In this document: positions 12,207 through 23,523 of the stretch, piece by piece
Numbering within the stretch: position 1 is the stretch's first letter
How the letters are laid out: each line of letters starts with the position of its first letter
From: Strobilurus pachycystidiatus
Taxonomy: Eukaryota > Basidiomycota > Agaricomycetes > Agaricales > Physalacriaceae
Direction of reading: 5' to 3'
DNA: 64,000 nt
Assembly (NCBI GenBank): GCA_019915135.1
Contig: JAHLMK010000014.1
Location: forward strand, 1,116,001-1,180,000
The notes under the pieces: model-generated
Told to the model about the DNA's origin: nothing
The model's input: the letters and a program-made list of their open reading frames with translations, nothing else
Database searches by the model: none
Made by a program: the position numbers and the translations under genes

Positions 12207-15200
12207 TCATAGTTCTGCCAGTAGGTCTTTGAGATAGCTATACACTTCGTAATGCTGCTGGTCGTACGTTTTCCCATTGAATTCTATCGCCCAAATGTCC
12301 AAAAATTCTTCTAATCGCCTTTTGTTATTGTAGTTGTCAAGGATTCTGAGGGTATCTGACAAGTCTTTATAAAGGTGGCGATCAATAAAGCATTGAATCA
12401 CGCTGCGGTCATCAGCGGCACTCTGCTTCAATGCTGCGATGATAGCATCGCATACCTCTTCTCTCAGCTCCTGTCCATCCTGTAGTTGAGTCTGCAGGAA
12501 TGAGAGCATCGTTGGGACCAGAGTCCGCTGACGTTCGGACCAAGTCATGCAGAGCATGTCTTCAAAGGCAGTCAGAGTGCTTATTTTGCCAACCTCCGAA
12601 AAGTCGGGCTTGCTATAGTAGCCAGAGAAAAGCTCGACGATCCACGAAGGATTGTATAGCCAGTGAGATGCGTCTCCGCCTTCCATCACTACGCTGACGA
12701 CATGGTCAGCGTATGTGCCAGACAAGTTCGCGAGCGGTTTCTCTATGAGATTTTGAGAGCGGTTGACCGAGTAGCAAAACTGGTATAGCGAGTAGGCCAC
12801 CTCCTTCAAAAAGTCCTCTTGATCCTTAGGCATAAGCGTGAACAATTGGCCAACGCTGTTCACGAGCTGAAGGTATCCATCCTTCGGACCGAACTGGAGA
12901 CTTTCCTCCGGCTTCTTGTTCAAGTTACGCATAAGGGCTTCCCTCCTCTCTTCCGTATCGCCCACAAACATAGTGATGCATGCGTGGAGTGGCAAGAACC
13001 CACGGAAGTCCTTGGGATTCCATGTCCGGAGTATCTGGTGCAGTGTATCGAGTATCCCAATACCCTGCTGTCTTAGAATACAACCGTCGAAACGGTATAG
13101 AGCATGGGCCAGAGAATCGAGAAGCACAATCATAGTATTCTGGTCGAGGTACATTTTGCTCTCGGCGTTGCTCATAGAGCTCAGGTGCCATTGGAGGATG
13201 AGCTCGAGATCTTTGAGCGGACTTCCTGTCGCGTATAAGACCACTTGGTTCACAGCAGAGTTGATAGGATGGAGGGCGTGGTATATCGCCTCTGTGGCAA
13301 GAACAACCACGATGTTGTCCATCTGCCAACCGTGACTGTACACATCTTCAAACGACTCGCAGGACTGCTTCAAAGCGTCCCATATGCCCATCACCTCCGG
13401 ATACAATCTCTCATATTTTGGAGACGTGCGACCCGTGATTAGAGCGAGTTGGGAGACGGATGAGATGTTGTCGAGGGACACGCATTTCCACAGCAGTAGA
13501 AAGCTCATCATATAGTCAAACTTTCGTGCGAAGGTGTCTTCCATCGTCGCAAGCGAGGCCCGGAACTCGTCTAATGGCGGTATAGGGTCCATTGACAGTT
13601 TGGAATAGAGGAGGAAGGGAACACGGGTAGGGAGAACGGTGTTCATCTTCAATGGTACATATTTGAGAGAAGACATAGAGCGGAGGCAGGTATCGATGCT
13701 AATGACGTTCCGGGACGAGCTGAGGAGCCAAATAACGGCGTCCCAAGTGAGTGACGCCTTGTTCTGCTCGATGATCGTCTGCTCTCGCGATACAAGCGCG
13801 CTCTTGTGGAAGGGCTTAACCGTGAACATGGGCAACGTCGGAGTACGTCCGAGGGAGCGCTTCGATAGAAGGTTCAGGAAATGGATCGCACGACCGTAGA
13901 TGTACATGCAAGCGCGTTTGGTCGAGTTCACAGATGACCAGTAGACTTTGATGAAGAGGACAAGCGCGGTGTTGTGATACGGGCATGTGGGGGAGAATAG
14001 AGGCAGGATAGTCATACTGGTATACGCGATGAGCATGAAAACGCATAGGCTCAGCACAATGAAAGCGGGCGTTCGGTGAAACTGCCACAGTTTCAGGACC
14101 CATCCACCGAGGAAAAGCGCAACAGCGCTGTGAATGGAAAGGGGGAGAAGGGATATGATACTCGGGACGTTCCACGAGTTTAGCGCCCCAAAGCGCAACT
14201 GACGACGCTGGGCGCAGTCAAACGTGCTGCCGTTACTGAGATCCCGGTCGTACTCTGAGATCCAGTGTCGGATAAATAACGAAAAGAGGAGTACACCGAG
14301 ACATATGGCACACGAGAGTGACCACGCGCTGACTATCCAGATGTTGCTGGTCGTGGGAGGTATCGAGAGCGGCGACAGCAGTTGGTTTGTTATCTGTTCG
14401 GGGGAAGGCAGGGATGACGACGAAGACATGTCTGTGTAGAGGATGAAGGCCTGCACGAGAACCAGGGCAAATGTTTCGGATGGATCGTCGTTGAGTTGAT
14501 CAACGATGAAGGCACCGATGATGCCTGCAAACAGACCAGTCTGCAGTTGCGATCAGGTTGCGATCAGGCGCTGGACACGACCGTATTCAGCCATCAACGC
14601 TTACAATGATACACAGATTGTCCAGACCCTCCCTCCAACCTCGGAAAAGCTCGCGATCGGACTCGGTAGCCTCGAGGTTGAAATGCTCCCACATCGTGGC
14701 CTTTGGGTCAACCCCGGGGCGGACTCCTCGTGGCCTCGTGGCTCGGAAACCCGTCGTGGATGCTTGCGAGGATAGGACGGACGGTGCCCGTGGCGTTATT
14801 TTGGAATCTGCAGAGAGAGTTCAAAGACGAGGATAGAATACGCCAATGACAGTGACTCCCTGGTTGGAACTTTGTGGCCGCTCACGGTGGGAAGTTTGGG
14901 TAGATTTGTTTCGGGGGATGCATAGATATAGGTCATCCGCGTCGCGGCATCGTGCGTTATTGGCGTCTCCGAAGTAGCAGTGAAGAAATTCGAGCTCGTC
15001 TGTCCGATCCCAGAGGCATCAACTTGGAGATCATGTCGGAAGGATGACGCAGGTTGGTCGGGATGGGGGAAAGTCGGGTGAGCAGAAGCAAACGGCTCGG
15101 GCTCCGTATACAGGACATCTCCACCATAGTCCCCAATAGTGTCTTCGTATCCTTGAATTGGGTCGAATATGAAGCCTCGGTCCTCAGATTCACTGCGGCC

Positions 15201-15323
15201 TGGGTTGTAATAGTCCATGCCCAAACCAAATGGCGAGGCGTAGTGCGGAAGAGCAGAGATCGATGACGGGGAGCCACAGGGACTAACAACACGTTTTGGA
15301 AGGAACTCGAGTCTTGGTCTCAT
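12207..15323 (-). CDS. DUF6535-like membrane protein, at least 807 aa
   Basis: The secure part is exon 14605-14694 (from MWEHFNLEATE) joined by a 64-nt GT-AG intron to 12207-14540; this alone gives 807 aa. WREGLDNLCIITGLFAGII-GAFIVDQL is the first DUF6535-type membrane helix. Helices follow near IWIVSAWSLSCAICLGVLL, SIHSAVALFLGGWVLKLW and FIVLSLCVFMLIAYTSM; the remaining 550 residues are a soluble, helix-rich domain. An upstream frame starting at 15323 (MRPRLEFLPKRV) has the low-complexity make-up usual for such N-termini. It can be joined in phase by a 185-nt intron (14701-14885), but that splice is a guess. Families of this kind are expanded in agaricomycetes and have no assigned function. 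Confidence 0.75.
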
Positions 15324-16160
15324 TCTGAGACCATCAGAACAAACTCCTTATGGGTATAGAGTAAAAACTACCGAGACGTTGATGAGAGGAAGGACACAAT
15401 TCAGGTGCGAATCGCGGTCCTGAAGAAGTGGTTACCCGGCCGCGTTGAGGAAGGTTGCTGCAGAATATAGGATAGCAGGCGCGCAAGAACGGGTTGAACT
15501 CTAGATGGTACTTGATCAGCACGATTGGATACTTCAGAAGCAGAGGTCCCAGCAGCTCCGTCGGAAATCGTGGCCAGCAATGAGAGTGTATATGATCTCC
15601 TTGGAGTTATCCCGACGTCGGTGTAAGGCGCACACATAGCCAATCGACTTCGAATTTCGGTCTGCCAGTTCGACCTCGATATATGATGCACCAGTAATCC
15701 TTGAAAAGTTGGTAGTTTGACCTCGGTGTAAACGTCTAAAGACTAAACGTCTAAGGCGCACCGCACCCCTGTCGCACGACCTCGATTTGGCCATGAACCT
15801 TATCAAGTCATCAGCATCATTGATGGCGGACCCGCTCTTCCAGCGCTCTTCTCTTTGAGTTCGACGCTCGCGATCGTCTACTGAGGTAGGAGCGCATCAA
15901 AGCTAGTGTAAAAGTGAAGCGTTCACTCACCTCTCTTTCACATCTTGCCTTAGCTGATTTTTTTTCTATATCGAGGAGAACAAAGGAGCGGAGTTTCCCC
16001 CACATGCATGTTCCTGGAATTAGCGTCCTATAGATAGGGCCAGTATATGTCGTGCTTCGTTGGGGGGAAACCTCAGTGTTGGCTTTGCTTTCAATCATAT
16101 CGTACGTCCAAATTCTCGCTTTTTATCAAAAAGCTCGACGGATTTCTGATGTGCTATAGT
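15324..16160. other. Divergent intergenic region
   Basis: This lies between the N-terminus of the DUF6535-like gene (-) and the MYND gene (+). Short minus-strand frames (15401-15806) show no motif. A T-run occurs at about 15958-15966. Confidence 0.4.
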
Positions 16161-17600
16161 ATGGCCCCCAAAACCAAGCCACAGCTGCCTGCGAACGCAA
16201 TCCAAACCGCAAACGATTCATCCGACTTCTTTGCAGACTCCCTCAAGTCGCCACAATCCCCCGAATATTGCTCCATATTCTACGTCGGTTGTCTCATGAG
16301 CTTTTCGGGCGACCAGGCGCTGTCCTACATGCGCGAAGAGCGTCACGATGTCTTTAACGCCACTGTGCGCTTTCTTACACATCCCCGGAAGGACGTAGAG
16401 ATCCAAGCGCTAGAGACTCAAATCCGAAACTGCTCATGCCCTTCACGACTTGGGCCGATCCACCAAACGCAGAGGTTGTGCCAACCGGACAATCCGAGAC
16501 CGACGTTGCAAGAGGTCTTTGAATGGTGTGCAAAGTTCGTCACTATGTGCTTCGCCAGCGCTCCAGGCCCTGCGCCTGAAGTGGTGACACTAGACAGCGC
16601 AAGGAAGAGGACGAACAAGGCAGGGAAGAGAGGTCAGAAGGCGCTGTGGCCTATGAAGACCAACGACTTGTTTGCGAATCCGCCGGATACGACCCTCATG
16701 ATGATGTGGCGGCTCTCTTTCCGGTATCGGTCGCTCGCAATGTTGATCTCCCTCAATACTATGGTCCACGCGGCTGGGTCGACGCTCTCGTCCCTCTACC
16801 ACACCGTACCATCATTCGTTCCCCAGATCATTCGGTGCTTCCAGGACGAGACATCAAAAATTGATGCAAGGCGGCAGAGCTCGAAGCCTCAAGATATCTT
16901 CTCTCTCGTGACACTGGGCGTCACACTTTCGCAGGCAAGCTCCGAGAGATTCACAGCACGCGACCTGAACGCCATGTTCCTCTGGAAGTCTCATGTACAT
17001 GAAATCCTCACCATGCTCACGAAATCCCTATCCATCCTCTCCAGATTACCTCCATCGATGCCGCATTTGTCGAGATTGGTGCACACCCTTGAGGGTATTG
17101 GAGGTTGCTTCATGTTGTCCTTCAGCGAGGACATCGCCGCTAATCCCGGTGTCTATCATCCTGGCATCGTACGCCAGTTTCGGCAGTTAGAGGAAAAGGA
17201 CAGGGACGACTCGAGCGCGCTATGCATTAAGGCATACCAGCTCGTTCGGCAGGTGGCTACTTCGGATCGCTGCCAGAATCCTACCTGCAAGGAAACGTTT
17301 GAGACGCAGAATCGGCGGTTCCAATCATGCAGTGGATGTTCGATTTCTTGCTACTGCTCGTCGGTATGCCAAAAGCAGGCGTGGGGTAAGGACCTTGGGC
17401 CCCACAAGCACCTGTGCAAGGCGATGAAGGACTTTGCTTCAAAGATGAAGATCTCTGGACAAGGGTTCAAAGCGCTTAATTTGGAGTCTGAAGAGGTCTT
17501 GCGACGGTGCAGAGATGGAAATGTGACTGAGAGGCAGAGTAAGGAACTCGTCCTAATGATGATGGATTTGGCCATTTCTAGAGACATGATCAACGTATGA
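16161..17600 (+). CDS. MYND-type zinc finger protein, 479 aa
   Basis: A single open frame ends at 17600. I chose the ATG at 16161 (MAPKTKPQLPAN); an upstream in-frame start at 16047 is possible. The MYND finger is C-terminal, residues about 371-418: CQNPTCKETF, then CSGCSISCYCSSVCQKQAW, then HKHLC. This gives the C-C, C-C, C-C, H-C ligand order. MYND fingers bind proline-rich peptides in partner proteins. The first 370 residues have no catalytic motif (there is no SET domain) and are predicted helical. Intronless MYND proteins of this layout are common in agaricomycetes. Partner and process are unknown. Confidence 0.85.
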   Translation: MAPKTKPQLPANAIQTANDSSDFFADSLKSPQSPEYCSIFYVGCLMSFSGDQALSYMREERHDVFNATVRFLTHPRKDVEIQALETQIRNCSCPSRLGPIHQTQRLCQPDNPRPTLQEVFEWCAKFVTMCFASAPGPAPEVVTLDSARKRTNKAGKRGQKALWPMKTNDLFANPPDTTLMMMWRLSFRYRSLAMLISLNTMVHAAGSTLSSLYHTVPSFVPQIIRCFQDETSKIDARRQSSKPQDIFSLVTLGVTLSQASSERFTARDLNAMFLWKSHVHEILTMLTKSLSILSRLPPSMPHLSRLVHTLEGIGGCFMLSFSEDIAANPGVYHPGIVRQFRQLEEKDRDDSSALCIKAYQLVRQVATSDRCQNPTCKETFETQNRRFQSCSGCSISCYCSSVCQKQAWGKDLGPHKHLCKAMKDFASKMKISGQGFKALNLESEEVLRRCRDGNVTERQSKELVLMMMDLAISRDMINV

Positions 17601-18158
17601 TTGCGCACCGCTATATGTACCACCTGTAATTTCTATCGAGGTTTCTTTCATCTTTGTAACATGATGTGGTGTGAATGCCATCAAATTCAAAGTGAATCTC
17701 AGCTGGACGGGAAGCAGGAATGAAGATGCCATAAAATAGAAGCATATTGGACTTGTACCAATTGAGGAAGGAGGATCAGCGGCTGCGCGGCCCATCTACA
17801 TTCGCAGTCATCATTCGTGGCGCAGCTATATATTTGAAATGGTCGTGACATCTACATATGTACCTGTCACATAACGCTCACCGTGTCTGCTCTTGTCCAT
17901 CAACTACCAATTCGACGTGTCTCCGTCCTTGGTGCCACAGGCAACAGTGAGGACCCGAGGAGGTGCTATAAGCTGGAGCATGTTGTAGAACGGCAAAGGA
18001 ATTTTTGTTGTGCGTTTCTTATTTGACCTGAACACCAGCGCTGATCGTTATTAATGAGCTGTCTTTGCCAGAATTTCCCGTTTCTTGTCGGGCCAGACGT
18101 GCAAACGTGCGCTTAATTGGACGCCCTTTGTCTTCTGTCTTATTTGTCTTTGCAGACA
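17601..18158. other. Intergenic region
   Basis: Holds the 3' end of the MYND gene and the promoter of the F-box gene. TTTGTCTTTGCAG just before 18159 looks like a 3' splice site, so the F-box gene may have a 5'-UTR intron. Confidence 0.45.
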
Positions 18159-19480
18159 ATGCAGGAACTTCCGACCGAGCTTCTCGATCTCGTCCTCGAA
18201 CATATTCACGATGATCGAGCTACTGTGCATGCCTGCGCGCAGGTCTGCCAATCCTGGAGACCTCGGATGCAGCGGGTACTGTTCAGAGATCTCTCAATCC
18301 CCGTCTACGTGCGCTCCAAGTCGCGCATTCCGCCATGTCGGGAGACGGTACGCATCAGACCCGATATCCGGCCGCTGTACAAGGCGGTGAAGAAGGCACC
18401 GCACCTCCTGTCATACGTCCGGAACTTTACCTTGAAGATCCACGGAGATTACTGGCGCTACAAAGCCCTCCTAGACGCGCCTTCGTGCTTTCTCCAGAGT
18501 CGAGATTCCAAGGTCTGGTATCGTTACCTGCCCTTCATCATCAATGGGCTCACCGGCGTCGAGAAATTCATGTTCACCAACTATCTCATGCACCCACTCA
18601 TTACGCACTGCCCCAATGCCGTCCGCGACAGTTTGATCAATCTCCTCCACCGTCCGACACTCAAATCCTTGCACATGCCCTTCGGCTCCGCATTCGAGCT
18701 CTTCGCGTTACTCAGCGAGTGCCCCCAGATTACGAACCTTTCCCTCGGAATGATCACCTGTGCTAGCAACTCTGACCTGTCGCTTTACCCCCGCGTTCCA
18801 GAGTTGCATCTAGATACACTCTTAGTTTCCTGTGGCAAATATCTCTTCCTGCGGCTGCTGAACAGGGAGTTCCCATCGCAGGACTTGATCAGGTTCGATC
18901 ATCTCAACCGATTACAGATTCACGTTAGCATGTGCTATGTCGTCGGGGATTCCAGCGTCATTGAAACGACGGAGGAGGTGTTGATCCAGACCAGGGATAC
19001 GTTGAGACATCTTGCACTCAACATCTATCTCAACGGTGCGTTTCATCCCAATGCTTGACGTCCCTACTTATTCGCCCATCTGCAGAGTCGCTATCAGAGC
19101 TAGTTGACCTGACACGTTTGCAGTCGGTTGATTTCAAGATCGAGTCGACCAGCAGTTCAAGCGAAGAGATGCCCGCTCCGAAACGGTGGATCGAGTGGCT
19201 AGTCGACTCCTTTGGTAGGCATAGAGGCGATGTGGCGATAGAGGAGTGTACACTCCAGTTGGTGCAGTTTTCGGTGCAGGACGATCTGGAAAAGTTCGTT
19301 GACAACTGGCTCGCGCTGGATACGGTCATCGCGTTGTGGCCCTGTCTGCGGAAGCTGACTGTCGTCAACCAGTGGCGCGGGCCGTCTTTCTCTGAGCCGC
19401 GATTGTGTGGAGTCAGTGCGGCCGATGTGGATGCGGTGTTTCCGGTGATGAGCGCCTCGGGGAAGCTCACGGTTGCTTAA
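18159..19480 (+). CDS. F-box protein, 423 aa, two exons
   Basis: Exons 18159-19035 and 19086-19480 join by a 50-nt GT-AG intron. The N-terminus is an F-box: LPTELLDLVLEHIHDD followed by ACAQVCQSWRPRMQRVLF. F-box proteins recruit substrates to SCF ubiquitin ligases through Skp1. The rest has irregular leucine-rich spacing (LKSLHMPFG, ITNLSLGMI, LHLDTLL), usual for the basidiomycete F-box families that recognise unknown substrates. An upstream in-frame start at 18117 is less likely because it lies in a probable intron end. Confidence 0.88.
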
Positions 19481-19888
19481 TGGACTCGGAATGGGTAGAA
19501 GAACATACTTACTGACTATGCTTTCGAATTGCTGTGGATATTGACAATGGCCATTACTAAACTACTATGATCTGAAAATCGTGTTGTACATAGGGAATAG
19601 ACTCGTGAGCAGATTACAAGCAAATGTTTTGAACGATGCAAAGACTTGGAGATACGCATGTGCAGAATATTAAGAGCCAGAGACCATCAAGAGAGTGTAA
19701 ATAGAGTGTTGACCGTTCAACGTTTGACTACCTACCAACTCTATCCATTGCTCTGCACCTTCGCCGCCTACTGTGACATATCCGAAGTTCACCACCCTTG
19801 TGAAAACAGAATTACATAACCTCTTCCAGGCTCCAGCGTATTGCCATACGCCCCAAAAGTAGCACGGCGGCAACGTGTCCGAGCCGTC

Positions 19889-22800
19889 TTAGCCAGGACA
19901 CGATTTTGACCCTGAGAGCGCTCTTTGGCGCAAAAACCGGACAAGCACCATCGAGGCAGCATCATCAGAGTCAACACAGGAATTATTCACAGGATCCTGT
20001 GCTGGGACAGACGTGCTTGCCACAGGCTCCGTCGCTGTCGATGGTTCCGATCCATGGTGGGCAGCACGAAGTTCCATCCATTTGTCCTTGCCGTAGCCGC
20101 CGCATTCAAGAAGGCCCAGGCTTTCCGCCTGCTTGAACAGCGCGTTCAGAGTGCTTGGTTTTTTTCCGTAGACATCTGGCATCCGTCGGCGAAAGAACCT
20201 ACGTGCAACCGTAAACGTAATTCGAGTTTGTCCTTGAGCCCCTTGTGTACGAAGATAATCTACGACTCGACGAGTGGGTCCCAGTTCGGTATAGCAGTCG
20301 ACAAAGCCGTTATTTCGGGTGGTCCTACAGCTGTCGCAGAAGGCTGTGGCAAATAGGCCGTCGACGTTTCTGTGTGTGCCTCACTATCCGGTAAATCCGG
20401 CGCAGCTGGATGGACTGGAGATCGCAAGACGATGCTAGGTGATTGTACAACACCAGCACTCGCATTGCTGCCCTCAATCTTCATCCACTGCTCTTTAACA
20501 TCACCCCCACACTGAACGAGACCGAGTCTTTCCGCCTCCTTGAAGAGAGAATTGAGACGACTCGGAATCTTCCCATAAACCTCTGGCCTCTTGCGGCGGA
20601 AGAACTTTCGTGCCCGCTTAAGCGTAACACAAGGCCTTTCACGCAGGTACTGAAGAAGTGGCTCGTAATCTGGTGCGGCACCGTAAGTTTCCGTGTGCGT
20701 TGTGGTAAGAAGTGATTTTGATTGGCTAGTGGGAGGCATTGCCGTTTCGCGTACTGTCAAAGACGGGTCTCCAGACGAAACTGAGGTCGATCGTTGAACA
20801 GACAGGACAGCCTTCCTTGGGACTTGGGCTTCTCGTTCATCAGCGGCCTGCACTTCGGTGGAAGAAGGTGGAGGTAATGGCATTCCAATGATTGTAGGGG
20901 GGAGTTCATGGTGCCTGACTCGTTCAAGACTTGTCGCACTGTCCGAGTTCCGTACAGCGAGCAACGAATGTCCATCGTCGCGCGTAATGCGGAGGCGAGG
21001 TGATATTGATTGGCTAGTGGGAGGCACCGGCGTTTTGCGTACCGTTGAAGACACGTTTCCAGACAAAACCGAGGTTGACCATTGAGCAGACAGGACAGCG
21101 TTCCATGTGACTTGGGCTCCTCGTTCAACAGCTGCATGCACTTCGGTGGAAGAAGGTGGAGGTAATGACATTCCAGTGATTGTAGGTGTTGGATCATACA
21201 GCCTAACTCGTCCAAGACGTGTCGCACTGTCCGAGTTCCGTACAGCGAGCAACGAATGTCCACCGCCACGCGTAATGCGGAGGCGCGACCGTACATGCAG
21301 GTATCCCCGTCCGAACGGTTCAACTCGGCTTTCTTGATCTGAACGCAGACCAATGCCGCTCGGTGAGAAGATGATTGCTTCCCCAGTGCGCAGTTCAACG
21401 ATCTGTATTGAGCCTTGTCAACTCCGCGGTCCAACGAAACAAAGTACATAGCTGACCTTTTCAAATAGTTCGTCTGTCATTGACTCTCCCGCCGAGACGT
21501 GGTCCGCTAACAATTTCAACCACTTCGGTGACGAGAATCTATGAGCGATGATGAAGGAACATAGATCGAGGAATTTCGTCGGAACGACGGTAGGTTCCTG
21601 TGTCGAGATGATGACGCGTGTTGCGAAGTGGCGTTGTTGTCGAATGACGGTCAATAGCGACTCAGTCAAGCGAGACGATGTTTCATTTTGTGAGATGTAC
21701 TAGAGAGAACATGTATTAGTGGACATGTTCCATGGGCACTTGGACTCATGATTACCTTGTGAGCCTCGTCGAGTACTGGTGATTAGAGATATGTTGTTAG
21801 CATGTCACGGAAGTTCGATGCGAGGTCGATGCTTACCAACTATCTTGCCAGCGCCGCCAGCGTCCCCTTCAACAAATAACCCCAGTATCATATCAAAGAA
21901 GCCGCATGCGGATGAGGCGTCCATGAACAGAGAGGACAGACTGGCGAATGGTCAGTGTTCATTTCGACCATCAAAGACTTATCCTTACTCGATGATCGTG
22001 AGTTGCCCTTGCATGAAATGATTCGAAACCTTGTTCGCATCATTGCCCCCTTTGAGGCACGAATCAAGAAGAGCGAGGCGAAGATTGAGCATCGACAGCT
22101 GGACAGGGCTGAACTTTTGCGCCTTCAGTTGACGTCGGAATGTGTTGTAGTCAAATGCGCCCTCCATGGAACGTAGAATGTTCATGATGCACTCCATGTA
22201 GAGAGGTATGTCTATGAACTATGGTGTCAATACTTCGTTTCATTCTACCAGTGTAATAACCCACGGGAGCCATCGTCGACCTTCATCATCGCCAGCAGGC
22301 GATCGCCGCTGATATCTTGAGGCCCGAAGTGCAGGCATTCGACCGAGACACCAGGGAGACCAGCGTACACTTTCTTCATTGCTGCTAGGTTACCTGGCCT
22401 TGCAAACAACCAGATGAGGCAGCATCGATATGTGCTTGCAATCCCAGACTTACAACACAAGCACTTTGACCTGTGGCGGAGTCGCATTGCCTCCCCTAGA
22501 TGGATCCAATGACGCTAGATACGCTGCTTCACAGGGTTGGACCAGCCCGCCTCCAGCTGAGGTATCAAAGTGAAATCTGGACATCGTCGGATTAGTACAA
22601 CCTCCCGGTCGATAAAAATATAGCGCACACAAGCCCACTCAGAGGTTGTGGAAGAGTTCCTAAGCGTGAATCACGTATTAAGCAGCTCTCCAAAAGGACC
22701 GACGTCGTGTGGCTTTTGCCTGAACCCCGCGTAGCAATCAGCACTCAAAAAAGGATAGGTCAAAGTCCGCGACGGTATTCACCTGGACACCACAGACAAC

Positions 22801-23148
22801 AGCGCTGAACGGAGCATTTGTGTTGACGTAGAGTTTGGGCGACTGAGGGTGCGACGGGAACCCGGAAGCGTTTTGTGCTAGGACGCGACCGTATACAGCG
22901 CGCTGCGGAACGGTGTCCTCCCCAAGAGCGGCCAATGCGTCTGCAGTGAAGACGGGTGCCGTGGTGAGTGCGGTGACGGGACGTCGTGTGGGTCAAACAT
23001 TGGTCGGTAGCCGTAGAGAAAGTCGTAGCGCTGAGTCTGGTTCAATGGCGAGAAACGAGCCCGTATAAGTCTTTCTTACCTCGCTGAGACGGTAGTATCT
23101 CAGAATGCGATATAGGACAATTGCAGCGATGGCGGTTAGCCAGAACAT
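19889..23148 (-). pseudogene. HerA/FtsK-like P-loop ATPase gene with three lesions
   Basis: The start is MFWLTAIAAIVLYRILRYY (23148), a single membrane anchor. Many exons joined by GT-AG introns then give a P-loop ATPase: VVCGVQ plus GSGKSHT (Walker A), FHFDTSAGGG, LVLPGNLAAMKK, FDYNTFRRQL, LTIIDLSSLFM, VLDEAHK (Walker B, DEAH), ISTQEPTVVPTKFLD and IAHRFSSPKWLK. The C-terminus has tandem copies of a small domain (FFRRKRPEVYGKIPSRLN and FFRRRMPDVYGKKPSTLN). Lesions: a frameshift near 22970-22985; the 3' splice site before GSGKS reads GG at 22727-22728 instead of AG; and a frameshift near 20265-20275 inside the second C-terminal copy. I recognise the intact family from other agaricomycetes as an uncharacterised ATPase. 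Assembly error could explain one lesion but hardly all three. Confidence 0.75.
20721..21296 (-). repeat. 288-bp in-frame tandem duplication in the ATPase tail
   Basis: Two adjacent copies (20721-21008 and 21009-21296) are offset by exactly 288 bp. ATTGGCTAGTGGGAGGCA lies at 20721 and 21009, and GTCGCACTGTCCGAGTTCCG at 20933 and 21221. The unit encodes 96 residues rich in serine and proline (LLAVRNSDSAT, MPLPPPSSTEV), so length change stays in frame. Confidence 0.9.
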
Positions 23149-23383
23149 GATGGCAGTATTGAGAGTCTAGAGAGGATTCATATACTTATATACGAGAGCC
23201 AGATTGATGTTCCCAGCATCATGAGGGTGAGAGTTTTGGCGGGATGATCGGTGTACACTAGGCATTAGAGTGGGTCCCTCTGAGGATGATGGTGGGAGGA
23301 AGTGCATCCAGGGAATTTGGTGATCTACGTCGGTTTTTCTTGCCTTTCATATAGTTAAATTGCTCTATTCTGAAGGCTGGTCA
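23149..23383. other. Short intergenic spacer
   Basis: Lies between the ATPase start and the tRNA. Nothing further seen. Confidence 0.4.
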
Positions 23384-23478
23384 GACTCCATAGCTCAGTG
23401 GTTTAGAGCATGCGATTGCAGTTCAGGTGTTGCCCCAGCATTATCGCAGGGTCCCGTGTTCAAATCACGGTGGGGTCT
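23384..23478 (+). tRNA. tRNA-Cys (GCA) with 21-nt intron
   Basis: The acceptor arm is GACTCCA (23384-23390) pairing with TGGGGTC (23471-23477), with discriminator T at 23478, as expected for cysteine tRNAs. The D arm is TAGCTCAGTGGTTTAGAGCA. The anticodon stem is TGCGA/TCGCA (23411-23415, 23444-23448) with anticodon GCA at 23418-23420. A 21-nt intron (23422-23442) sits after position 37. The T arm is CCGTG TTCAAAT CACGG. CCA is not encoded. Confidence 0.93.
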
Positions 23479-23523
23479 TCGTTTTAACTTTTGTCTCGAG
23501 AGTCGAGACTCGACTCCTCTTAG

